Positions 45,285 through 56,882 of a DNA stretch of 64,000 nucleotides are shown piece after piece; position 1 is the first letter of the stretch; each line of letters starts with the position of its first letter. Made by a program: the position numbers and the translations under genes. Source of the stretch: Neospora caninum Liverpool (lineage: Eukaryota > Apicomplexa > Conoidasida > Eucoccidiorida > Sarcocystidae); contig NC_018385.1 of the NCBI RefSeq assembly GCF_000208865.1, forward strand, positions 908,124 through 972,123, in the 5' to 3' direction. A model generated the notes under the pieces. That model was not told the origin of the DNA. It worked only from the letters and a program-made list of their open reading frames with translations, and made no database searches.

Positions 45285-48200
45285 ATGCCGCCCGCCGCCA
45301 CGACGGCGACAGAGAGCGCTTCGACTCGTCGGACGCCTTCGTCCAGCGAGGGAGAGGCACACGGCGAAAACTCTCTTCCTCTCGCTCGTGAAGAACTCAA
45401 CTTCGTGACGAAGGAAACAGACATCGTCTACGAGCAAGAGCTGCAGAGAGATCCTTTCCAAGTCAAAGTCTGGGTCGGCTACCTCAACTCAAAGAAGGAT
45501 GCACCGCCTTACACACGGTATGCGACAAAACCAGAGGGTTCTACACATGCATGTGCTCCAATATATGGATTTACACGTACCAGTTTGTATATATACAAGC
45601 GTGTATGTGTATACAAACACATCCATTGCGTGGACACATCCATTTGTCTCCCTGTCAATTTGTATGTCGATCTGCGTATCTATTCTTTACATCTCCGTAT
45701 CTATTCTCTATATCCCCGTATCTATTCTCTATATCTCCGTATCTATTCTTTCCATCTCCGTATCTTTTCTCTATATCTCTGTATCTTTTCTCTATATCTC
45801 TGTATCTTTCCCCTATGTCTCCGTATCTATTCTTTACATCTCTGTATCTTTTCTCTATACCTCCGTATCTATTCTTTACATCTCTGTATCTCTGTGTACC
45901 ACTTCTCTATATCGTTGTATCTGCACTTCATGTCTGTGCGTATGTCTTTGAGACTTTGTCTGGCCTCTCTTTGGATGCCTGAATCCATGCCAGTCTGTCT
46001 CTTTCTCCCTTGCGCTGCAGCTGTCGCATATCCCTTGCACATTCTTCTGTGGCGTCCTTGGACTGTTTTTCTCCTGCGACCGTTTGCAGGTTTCTGCTGT
46101 ACGAGCGCGCACTCCGCGGCCTCCCGGGGAGTTACAAACTCTGGTTTGCCTATTTGAAGGAGCGCGTTGCAGCCTTGTCGGCGTTTGACCCTCTGGAGAA
46201 TCCCGCGCCGTTCGAAGAGACGAACTTCGTGTTTGAACGCGCTCTCGTCCACCTCAGTCGGATGCCGAAGATCTGGCTGCTCTTTGCCGACTTCTTGAAG
46301 AAACAGAAACTCATCACACGCACTCGACGTGCCTTCGACAGAGCCCTCCAGAGCCTCGCCGTTACTCAACACGACCAGATATGGGACAAATACATCGAAT
46401 TCGTCAAGGTACAAGCTTGCACACGCGTGTCCACAAATTTCTGTCTCGCCATACCTAGGTAGCTCCTCCTCTGTATCTGTAGATATGTGTAAGTTGTTCG
46501 CCTACGTACCAACACACTTCTGTACATACAGTCAATTGTCTTTTCTACTTTTATGTCTACACACAGATTCGTGTGCATTCAGAGGCTTACGTTACATGTA
46601 TCGCCTACCCTACATATATATATATATATATATATGTTTGCATTTCTCTCTTTACATGTATATATATGCATGTAATTGTATTTCTAGTTGTATCTGTATA
46701 CATCGTCCTTTGTTTTTGTTTCTGGAGTGAGGTGGGTATCGCTTGTCTGTTTGTTGTTGCAGGAGGTGGGCGTGGTGGAGACGACGATTCGGGTGTATCG
46801 GCGGTGTTTGATGCTTCTTCCGGAGAAAGTCGAGGACTTTATTGCATATTTACAGTCTCCCGAGGTTGGCCGCTACGACGACGCGGCGAGCCTGCTGGCG
46901 GAGGTGGTCAATGACGAGAGTTTCCAAACAGGGCGAACCAAGCACGAGCTGTGGCTAGACCTATGCGACTTGGTTTGTCTCCATCCGCGCGAAATCAAGA
47001 GTCTCCGCGCCGAGGCAGTCCTTCGCTCGGGGATCAGCCGCTTCTCGGACCAGGTTGGGAAACTCTGGTGCGCTCTCGCCTCGCACTTCGTGCGGCTCGG
47101 CCAGCTCGAGAAGGCGCGAGACGTCTTTGAGGAGGCCTTGCGTGGTGTACGTACACTCCACGACCTCGCGCTTGTCTACGACGCCTTCGTGCAGTTTGAG
47201 GAGACGCTGCTCGCCGCGAAAATGAAGGAGCTCGAGGAGGACGACGAAGAGGGAGAGGAAGAGCGCGCGTCGAAGAAGGGTAGAGGCGCGGCGCTGGATG
47301 ACGAGGCGCGACGGGAGAGGAAGAAACGGAGAAAGGAGAAGAAGAAACAGAAGAGCGAGGAGATCGATTTCCTCATGACGCGCCTTGAGTTCCTCACGGA
47401 ACGAAGACCGATCCTCGTCTCGAGCTGCAAACTCCGACAGAATCCCCACAACGTCCACGAATGGCTTACCAGAGTCGACCTCTTCAAAGGAGACTCTGCA
47501 AAGGTTAGCCCCCGTCGCGCTTTCAGACCGCAAACACGTTCGCGGACACACGTCAGGCGATGGAGATCGCGAGACGGAAAGTGCGAAAGTCCCAGAGAGA
47601 AGAAATCCTTCGCCTCATTTGTGGCTCTCTACCAAACTAGCTATACAGATATGCATATACATATATATACATATCTATACATATATATACATATATATAC
47701 ATATGAATACAAATATATACAAATACACACACACACATATATATATATATTTGTTTATGTGTATGTAGAAAAAGGGAAACCCATTTTCGTGCATGTCGAT
47801 CATGAAATGAAGACAGTCGATTATGACCCCAAACAGGGAAATCCACTCACGACTACATGTATATATATATATATATATATATGCATTTATATACCTGTGG
47901 TTGTGCTGCAAAGACATATTTGTACATTTACATGTGCAGGTGTTGTTTGGATGGTTGTCCTCTTCGTCACGTTGTTGACGTCACCGCTGCAGTGCTCAGT
48001 TGTTTTTATATGCATGCGCAATATTCTTGAATCTCTTGTGTTTTTGAGTTTCCGCTTCTCGGTTTTGAGAACTGCCGCCGAGCACTTTTTCACTCTTTTC
48101 CCGTTCGTCTCTCGTTTCGTTTCGGAGTGGGCTGCGGGGATCCACTTTCCGTCTTTTTTTTTCACGCCAACGACGGGCGGAGACTCGAGGAAAAACGGTC

Positions 48201-51200
48201 TCCGGCGCATGGGTTTTTTCCGCAGGAAGTGGAAACTTTCAGCGAAGCAGTGGCGACGGTGGATCCGCAGCAAGCTGTGGGCCGCGCGTCCGTGCTGTGG
48301 ATCGCCTTTGCGCGCTACTACGAAGACCGCGGGGACCTCCCGAACGCTCGGCTTATATTCGAGAAAGCGACGAAGGCGCCGCTTCGGACAGTCGACGACC
48401 TGGCGAGCATTTGGTGCGAAGCAGTCGAGATGGAGCTCCGCCACGAGGCGTGGCAGCGCGCGCTGGAACTAGTCCGGCGCGCCATCAACCGGCCGAGGGA
48501 GGTCGACGCCGACAGTGCCCAAGCCAAGTTGTTCCGCAGCGTGAAGCTCTGGAGTTTGGCGGCGGATGTGGTAAGCGAGAAGACGAGACAAGGAGGCATT
48601 TGGGGCGGATGCTCCGAGCGAGGCCTGGAAGACATAAGGACACCCATGGACCTGCCTGCGCAGGGACACAAGTCGCTCTCGAGAGACATGGATATGCGTG
48701 CAGCTGACTATGCAAACGGGAAAACAGAAAGAGCCCGTGCTTCTGTGGTATTACTGAGAGATCTACATGTATATATATATATATATATATATGAATGTAC
48801 ATCTGTACATGCGTTAATGAATATGTTTGTATCTAGGGATGTGTGTGCGTTTGAGTATATTTCTGCGTATGCTTTAATGTACATAGCGCGTCTGGGTATT
48901 GGCCGTCCTCTCTTTCGTTTTGTGCACATGCGTGAGAGCCTTTGGCTACCAGATTCGTACGGCGGTCTCTGCATCGCAGTTGATAGGCCCAGTGGGGTTG
49001 TGCGAGGTAGCGCGGAGAGGCGTTGCATGGGCGCGTCAATGTGCGACCGGTGCATGCACAGTTGTGTTTCACCAAGAAGCTCGCGCTTCGAAAAACGGTC
49101 TCGGCAGGGGAAATCTTTGCTTTTTTGCAGGAAGAAATGATTGGCACGCCGGAGACCGTTCGTCTGTGCTACAACAAAATGTTCCAGCTGAAGGTTATCA
49201 CGCCGCAGCTGGTGATCAACTACGCCCACTTCCTGGAGGTATTTTCCATATTTCTTCTCGCGTCTCGCGCTGTCTCTGTGCTCTCCAGTTCTTTCTCGCT
49301 CCTGGCGCTCGCGTTTGGGGGACCCGAAACTCGCGCGTTCCTCTTCCCTGTGGAGAGAGATCGCCCCGGCACCTCGCATATGCCTTCATCGTTGCTTCTC
49401 CCTCTCCCTGCATATACTCACACACACTCAGGCAAATGCATCTAACCCACACAAATAGGATATATACAGATATATACCCAGGCGTCGATTTTGATCTTCC
49501 TGTCTATACCTCTATATATATATATCTCTATATATATACATATATGCGTGTTTCTGTCTACGTGTACATGCACCACCACACATGCATATACACGTCTATA
49601 AATACATATATATATCTATTTAGATAAATACGTATATATATATATATTTGTAGGTAGGTTGATCGAAAGGTGGATCTGTGTGTGGAGATTCGTTTCGGTC
49701 TTGCGTGGGAGTTTGGGAGCGGGGGTGGACTTTCCACTACTTTCTGTCTTGGAAGTCGCTTCTTCTGTGCGTTCTTCTGGACAGGAACACCGTTTCTTCG
49801 AAGAGTCCTTCAAGGTGTACGAGCGCGGGATCGCAGCATTCTGCTGGCCGCACTTGAACGACTTGTGGCTGATGTATCTGACGAAGTTCGTCTCGCGCTA
49901 CGGCAGTTCGAAGCTGGAGCGCGCCCGGGAGCTTTTTCAACAGGCCACGGCGTCGGTTCCCGCCGCGCATGCAAAGCGGCTCTTTCTCCTCTACGCGAAA
50001 CTCGAGGAAGAATTTGGTCTCGCCAAGCACGCCCTGACGATCTACCAGGCCGCGACCAAAGCCGTCCCTGAGGACGAGAAACTCGACATGTACCTCATCT
50101 ACATTGCGAGGGTGAGAGCTCGGCAGAAGCCACAGCGGCCACGAACGAACACGGCAAGGAAAAAGGAAAAGGACTGATTTTCTTGAGGACACAAGTTCGT
50201 TCTTGCCGGGTTACCGGGCTGGACCCTTTCGAGCTCCGCTCGATGCGCCGCGTTGCGCACGCACCCTCTCTCGTACCCTTCTTCCACTTTTCGTTTTTGG
50301 ACAGAGAGACGTGTCCGTTCTTGTGGTGTGCACCTCTGCACAAACGGACCGCGTGCTGGGCTGAAACTTGTTTGCTTTTGCGGCATCTGCTTGCGTTTCA
50401 GACGACCGAGCTTCTGGGCGTTGCCCGGACGCGGCAGATCTACGAAGAGGCGATCGAGAATCTGCCCGAAAAACAGGTCAGCGTTTCCCCCCCTCGCGCA
50501 CAGCCGAATAGAAGAGACGCATGCACGTGTTCCTGAACCCGGTTGCCGCCCTCTCAGAACTCTCCCTTCTCGAATGTCCCGCCTCTCCGTGTCTCGGGTG
50601 TGTTTATTTCGTCGCCGTTTTTCTCGCGATCTGTGCGCCGTCCGCAGGCTCGAGACATGTGCTTGCGATACGCCGCAGTGGAGAAGGGATTGGGCGAGAT
50701 CGACCGCTGCCGCGCAATCTACGAGCATTGCTCGCAAATGTGTGACCCGAGCAGAGATCCAGAATTCTGGAAGGTAAGGCAAACCACGCCGCGAGGAAGA
50801 CACACACACAAAGCTTCGTGGCTGGACGCAAAGCACACCCTTCGATCGCTTTCACTGGCTTGGTTCTCTCTATGTCTCCTGGCTCTGCCGAACCTCGAAT
50901 CTGTCTCCAGCTGAGCACCTGCACGCACTGACGCCTCCTCCACATACATCATATATATATATATATGTATATGTATGTATATATCTGTGTTGATATGTAT
51001 ATATCTGTGTTGATATGTTGGGGAGGGGATTTGCTTACATCTGGCCTTTTCAATACAAGGGAAACGGAGGGTTCACGTGCTCATTCTCTGCCTTCAGTTC
51101 GGCACACAGATGCAGGATCAGTGTCTGTAAGTTTGTAGAGTTTTTGGGTGAAGACCTCACGTGTTGGCGGGGCGCTGTGTATGGCTCTACACGCAAGTGT

Positions 51201-52441
51201 CTCTCTGTAATTACACGCGTGCACATACTCAAAGGATACCTGAATCAAATAAATGTTGAAAGAGTGAGGGGCTGAAGCACATATATGTATGTGGAGCTAC
51301 ATGCAGATGTGGTGTTAGATGATGTTGACGCGTCTGTGTGTTTCTGTTTCACGTGTCAGGCTTGGAAGGACTTTGAAGTTTCTTACGGCAATGAAGAAAC
51401 GTTTAAAGATATGCTCCGCATTAAGAGAAGCGTGCAGGCTCAGTACAGCCAGGTGCACCAGAACGTCTCAGAGCTCGCGGACTCGGACGTGTCTTCGGCG
51501 TTGAATCCGTTGGCCGCCGCTGAAAAGGAGTTGAAGGAAGAAGAGGAGGCGAAAAGGAAGATGGAGATGCGGGAGAAGGCTCTCGAAGAGCAACTGTATC
51601 TGAAGAAGAAGAAGGAACTCGACGACGCAGAAATCGCACAGGCCGAAGAAGAGTTCAGGCGGGTAAGGACCCGAGGAGAGCGAGACACGAACCAAAACGA
51701 TAGGGAAAACCCAGAACACTAGAAGCAAACGGTCGTGAACATCAAGAAATACGTATGTGTAAAAGTAGAGACATATGCGCTGTCGTGGACACGGAGGCCA
51801 AGGAAGAGCATGACAACTGTGGATGACTCATGCCTCTAGCTAAATAGATATATATAGATATATTTGTGCGCATGGAGGCTATGAGAGTTGCAAAGTGGTG
51901 CATTTGCATGTCTCTTTTTTTATGTATAAGCATATCTATAAATGTGGTTCGTGTGTATTGTGTCTCTCCTGTAGGTTCAAGACATGCGGGCGAGGGCCCG
52001 CATGCTTGCGTCTCTTCCCCCAGACGCGCCTTTCTTCGTGGCCGTTGCTGGTTTCCAGGTACGGATTTCATTTTGAGTTTTGCTTGATGCCTGTGCGCGT
52101 CTGCCGTCGTGAGGCGCGCGACTCACCGGTCGAGTTGGACGCGGCAGTTTCTCTGTTGTTTTCTTCTGCAGGGAGTTCGACCGGGGTACCTCTTTCACAG
52201 AGGAGCGCAAGGTGTGGGGTACTATCTGGACGGGCGGCAAGTCGGCAACGATTTTGCCTCCGCGCGCGAGAAGGCCTTCGTGGCTGAGGCGCGCGCCGGC
52301 GGAGCCCGAAGCGAGGGCGGAAAAGGCGATCGCGAGCGAGGCGGCGAAGAACTCGACATCGATCTGGAGGGAGACGTGCCTGACGAAGTCTTTGGCAATC
52401 TCGCCGCCGAGGCAAAGAAAATGCGCGAGAACAAAGAGTAG
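45285..52441 (+). CDS. SYF1: Pre-mRNA splicing factor SYF1/XAB2 (HAT-repeat protein)
   Basis: Core component of the NineTeen (Prp19) complex of the spliceosome, acting in the nucleus. Eleven exons: 45285-45517, 46090-46408, 46763-47503, 48226-48570, 49131-49238, 49785-50111, 50402-50476, 50648-50773, 51360-51662, 51975-52058 and 52172-52441. The phases agree, giving 976 residues (human XAB2 about 855). HAT repeats run through nearly the whole length and follow XAB2 order: [105 protein letters not shown] and [19 protein letters not shown]. An acidic/basic insertion ([10 protein letters not shown], then KKRRKEKKK) interrupts the third exon. The end (VPDEVFGNL) resembles the XAB2 C-terminus. The exon at 50402 uses a GTCAGC donor. 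The start is the first ATG, followed by the conserved block [20 protein letters not shown]. Confidence 0.95.
45672..45893. repeat. 21-base minisatellite in SYF1 intron 1
   Basis: About 10 tandem copies of a 21-base unit of the form CCGTATCTATTCTCTATATCT, with scattered substitutions. The unit length is a multiple of three and several frames stay open through the array, but it lies between a clear donor (45518) and acceptor (46089). Confidence 0.9.
46612..46634. repeat. (TA)n microsatellite in SYF1 intron 2
   Basis: A pure TA run of about 22 bases within the second intron. Confidence 0.85.
47640..47882. repeat. Compound TA/ACATATATAT repeats in SYF1 intron 3
   Basis: Repeated ACATATATAT-like units (about 47640-47750), a CA run and a second pure TA run (about 47859-47882) fill the start of the third intron. 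Confidence 0.8.
48768..48791. repeat. (TA)n microsatellite in SYF1 intron 4
   Basis: A pure TA run preceded by ACATG and followed by GAATGTACAT. Confidence 0.85.
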
Positions 52442-54924
52442 AACTCCGCGGGTGCAGCCTGCCGGGGAGAGAAGATTTCAGATGGTGACTGCTCTTTTCC
52501 CTCGTTGTTCGTGTCTACTTCTTGGCGCTAATTCCCACGTTACGCCCTCCCTTTCCTCTCGTTACGCATGCTACTGGCCGCACCGGTTCTTTCCAAGTCC
52601 AGATATATGTTTGTGCTCCTCTCCGTTTTTCTATTTTCACCTTTGGAGGCCGTTCGTTGGAAGACAAGCAACTAGGGGAACTGCAAAGCTAACAAAGCAC
52701 CGCTCTATTCGTGACGAGCGCGACAGCAAAACTTATGCAAACGAAACAAAAAGAGCCGTGTGGGCCAGCCCGAGTGTAGGCTGGAGCGCCACCCGGCGGT
52801 TGGGTGTTCGAAGTCTCTCGGTGCATGCACCTGGCGAGCGGTGGGAAAGTGACGTATAACCCTTTGTTGCTTTGCACTGCATCTGCCTTAAAAGTCCTAA
52901 GACTGTTGACCACGTCACTTCTTTTGCCCGAGCCCACATGCAAGCGAAAAATCATAAAATCAAACGTACGGCATTCGACCGCGGGGCCCTTCCAGGCATC
53001 CGGAAAGCGGAATTGCCCAGTTTTTCACGGGGCACGCGTGAAACTCTTTTGAAAAGTCAGATGTGAGTGCGGGCCCAGCAACGAAGAGTTCACAACCCTT
53101 TACATTCTAACTCGAAAGAGAAGAGGGGTGGTCGGCAGGCTACACGGTGTTTGCTGCACGGCAGTTGGACTACTGGTTTGAATCTGGAGTGTCTTTGTTT
53201 ACCGGATCCAAGTTAGACCACAGATTGTACTAGTTTAGATAAATGCGTTTCTGCGTGATGGTAGAATGTTTGTCGCCAAGGAGAGGTTTTCGTACTCATT
53301 AAGAGCCCGTCAGGTATGCGCTCGGCCACGCGTTCTGCGTACAAAGCGGTGATGCGAGCGATTTCACAGGCGTCTATGCTGGCGGGGAAGTGGCCTTGCC
53401 ACGTGTATGGCTTCCACGCGTCCGTTGTGACTCCAACAGAAGAATGCGTTGAATGTCACTCCATTGTATACACTCTTGACGCTGTTGGCAAGTAGCAATA
53501 ACCAGTTCTGGGTTCTGTAGACCAAATACTTTCATGGAGGTTCCCGGTGTTCCGCGGTTCATGGTGTCTCATTATTATCCTTTCTCGCAGCGTTCCAGTG
53601 AGGCCACTCAATTCGAACAAGAACACCTCAATTTGACGGAAACTCTTATTGGAAGACAGCAAGCTTCTTCACACAAGTGCGCCGTACCTCTGGCAGGCGC
53701 ATCACTAAAATGGTTAACAACTGATGAGCAGGAATGTGTGGTATGTTAGCGATTTGCGCTGGCCGCTTGTACTCTGCAAACCGATACCAGACGAGCCCCC
53801 CAGCACACTGCCGCCGTTTTGGGAAAATGGCCCAGTCGCATGTTTGGGAACTCATGCCGGTACATGCCCCGTATCCCTGTTCTTGCCAAATGGAATCCGA
53901 TCGAGACGCGCGCCTCCTGTTAGACACCGCCTTCACTGTGTTTTTTAGGTGGGCCACCGATCCAGAAGACAACGGCGGCGCGAGACGACACACAAGATTC
54001 GCGTTTGCCAGTCGGCGTCTCTAGTCAAGACACGGGCGAAACAGCTACGACGGTAGCTTAACTGGAAGGGGCGCTGTGGCCTCGCGGGCTTCATCCGTTA
54101 AGTTTTCCGACGTTAGCTGCTTCTGTGGGTTGCTTCCCTCATTTGCGGTCCATGCCTTCTTTGTGCCTGTTCAGAAACGCTTTTTGTGTATCCTAGATTT
54201 GCCGGGGCGATAACTTCTAATACCGGATAGCGCATCACAAGGAGAATGACGGCTAGCTGAGCCATTGAGAACCACCACGCAGCAATGCGTAAGCGGCTCC
54301 TGGCGTCGATCTCGCGAAAACGGCGCGTTTCAAAGTTCTCCGCTGCACATGCCTTTTGGTTTTATGTCAATTCTTATCGGGGAATGTGCCTAGACACAGG
54401 GTAGAAGCGTTTTTGGAGGTCGAACATGACACCCCATCACTTTTGCGCGTGTGCGAGATATGAGTGGTCGTGCTTGGTTCAGGGGAATCTGACGTCACCC
54501 ATTCCTGTCCGTGGCCCAGCCATTGATTGCCGTTTTGTCTCCAAGGCGATGCAACAAGGACAATGAGATAGAAATCTTGACCTGCAAGGTCAGTGCGGGG
54601 GACGACTTTGCCTCGTCGTCGGCAGCAGCGCTTCCATGTGGTCCTCGATTTCACTTGCAAGAACGCATCCCCTCTTGCCAACGGCTTTTATGAAATGACA
54701 AAGCGGAAAACGGCGCCCTAATAGGCAGTCTTACGTTTGTGTATAGAGTGTGTATGCTGCTTCAACAGGAGGGGGTCAGCTGCTTTGTACATGTGTTTTG
54801 TGTCCCGCTGTGTGTTTACAAACCGTTCGACACGCAGTCCGTTTGTAGTGCCGTTCTCCTTGGACTGACCTTTCTTCGTCGGCGGCAATCCAAAGTGATT
54901 CCCCGTTGAGGAAATCTGTGGAGG
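52442..54924. other. Intergenic region between SYF1 and the membrane protein gene
   Basis: About 2.5 kb with no recognisable protein gene. Frames of up to 115 codons exist but are isolated and featureless. A tRNA-Gly-like fragment is noted at 53245-53310. The right end should contain the membrane protein gene's promoter. Confidence 0.45.
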
Positions 54925-56882
54925 ATGGCTTTTCTCGGATGGGGACAGGAGAGGAGTTACTCGGGAGAGCCCGTCTCGCCCGATGCAGCTGCTGAGGCGG
55001 AAATATTAAGTCCGCTCATTTTACCTAGTAGGGCCACTTCCATGGGCGGGCCAACGGAGGATGAGCAGGAGGACGAAGATTTTCCCCAAATGTGCAAAGA
55101 AGAAATCCTTTGCCGCCGTGCTCGAAAGAACGCTCTCGTCACAGTTGGAACAGGGCTTTGTTGCTCCCTCATCATCTCCGGTGTGCTCTATGGATTGACG
55201 TCTCTGTAAGTCAGCAAGTGTGATCCCTGGGGGTCTCCGAAGGCGTAAAGCCTGTCAGACGGCTGTCCAAAGAAACGGGAGAATCATCTTCGAGCGTCGT
55301 TTCACAACGATATTGTGAACGCAGGGGTGATCGCAACTTGCTAGATCAGCTTTGAGATTTTTCCACTGTCGACCTGCAGGTTGGGGGATGATTGACGCAT
55401 CCGCATCGGGGCACCCGCCAGCCTCTGTGCTGTGCGTGGTCTGTGACCACACAGAAGTCTACTTTAGGGCGGAATTGAGTGCACAGTGTAGTGGCCCCTA
55501 TCGAACTTCGTACCGATTATTACTTTGTGTGAAGTTGCGGTAGAGCGGCGCTTGCCGCTTGCCTCATTACCCCCCCGGGGGAGGCAGGTCGCTCGCTACT
55601 CTATCTACAGACTTACGACACGCTTGAGAAGCAGTCTCGACGACCTGTTTCAGTCTGATGACTGGAAGCGGCAACTGCCTGGGTTCGCGAATAGATAAAC
55701 GTGCAATGAGGTGCGCGCGCCTACCGCCGACAGCCAGAGACCCGCGCGATCGCACGACAAAGCAGTTTCCCTTGCTCTGCTGTGTCGCGTGGACACACCT
55801 AATAACTGCTTTTGTCCAGATGGCTCGAGCACAAAGTGTTTCTCCTCTCTTCCGTCTTTCCGCTTGCACTGCTGTTGTAGGCTTCGCGTCCCGGTCCATA
55901 TTTGGATGATCTGCATCCAAGCAACGGAGAACGTGCTGATCGTCGCGCTTCCCTGCGCCTGTCTCGTATGGCGATTCACCATTCGGGCGCAAGGCGACGA
56001 TCTGATGAAGAGTAAGCTTAAGGGAATGCGGCAAAGCAGCAAGAAGCGAAAGGGCCCAGCTGTTTGCTACCTGTCGCGGGACTGTGTCCCAGTCATTTTT
56101 AGTCACCTGCTTGTGCTGTCAGCGGGAAGCGTCTCGTCTTGTAGACGCCGTTGTTGAAGCGTCATCCTGAATTGTATGTGACGGAGAGGCTTTTCTGTTT
56201 TGTGAGCATGCTGATTTCTTCCTTTGCATCTGCAGCTCGAGAGCGAGAGAAGTCGAAAGAGCGTCGAGCGTTTCTCTGTTTGGCGCTGATGGAGATGTTC
56301 CTTGGCATCTACGTTTTTGCCGAGGCACATTTCCGGCATCGAATCAGCACTCGAGGTATGCCTTTACTGAAGGTTAGCATTCCCCGCCCCGCCCGCCCCA
56401 AAAAAGGGACCAGAGTAGTTGCCGTAAATACAGGCGCTAGAAATGAGGCTTCGCACTTGTACGGCTTTTCTGAATATATCCTGCGACTTTGTTAGACATG
56501 ACGACCGATGTGAAAGGTTGTTTGCTTGTTTGTTGCAGGAATGGTGAACTTGATGGAGTTTCGAACGACCATGATCATCATGGCGGCGTGCGCGCTCGCA
56601 GGTGCTCTGTTGTTCCTCCTTCACGGTGTTGGCGCCTGTGTTTTTTCCGCGCAACTCACCAGCAGCTCTCTAAAGTGGGTTTTAACAGGCTGTGGTTCGC
56701 TATGTTGGATACTCTCATCTGCACTCACTGTTCACGCTCTGTGGAGGAAGCAGTCATCCACTATTGCCACCGACTTCGGTAGTTGTGTTGATTTCATGGG
56801 CGTTTCTCGAAGTGGTCCACGCGAATTACCAGTTGGGAAAACCGCAGAACACCCTGCATATAAAAAATTTGGTGAAGCATGA
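54925..56882 (+). CDS. Polytopic membrane protein of unknown function
   Basis: Four exons join in phase: 54925-55205, 55881-56011, 56236-56355 and 56539-56882 (291 residues if the last is read to its stop). After an acidic cytosolic-type N-terminus (about residues 1-65), predicted helices are: NALVTVGTGLCCSLIISGVL near the end of exon 1, WMICIQATENVLIVALPCACLV in exon 2, AFLCLALMEMFLGIYVF in exon 3, and TTMIIMAACALAGALLFLL plus WVLTGCGSLCWILSSALTV in exon 4. Five helices with basic loops between them are thus likely. Splice signals are good (GTAAGT, GTAAGC, GTATGC; acceptors TTGTAG, CTGCAG, TTGCAG). The last 34 residues, after a possible GTAGTT donor, look non-globular, so the true C-terminus may be elsewhere. 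I recognise no family. Confidence 0.7.

Noticed and set aside
45499..45982. Repeat protein encoded by the 21-base array in SYF1
   Set aside because: Open frames exist because the unit is a multiple of three, but strong splice sites and continuous HAT homology show the array is intronic.
47504..48225. Continuous 594-codon frame reading through SYF1 intron 3
   Set aside because: The readthrough translates TA/CA repeats, whereas the flanking exons join in phase at GTTAGC and CCGCAG and match XAB2 without a gap.
52109..52441. Separate small gene suggested by the [19 protein letters not shown] block
   Set aside because: Its exon joins the preceding SYF1 exon in phase across a good intron and ends with a SYF1-like C-terminus, so it was kept as the last SYF1 exon.
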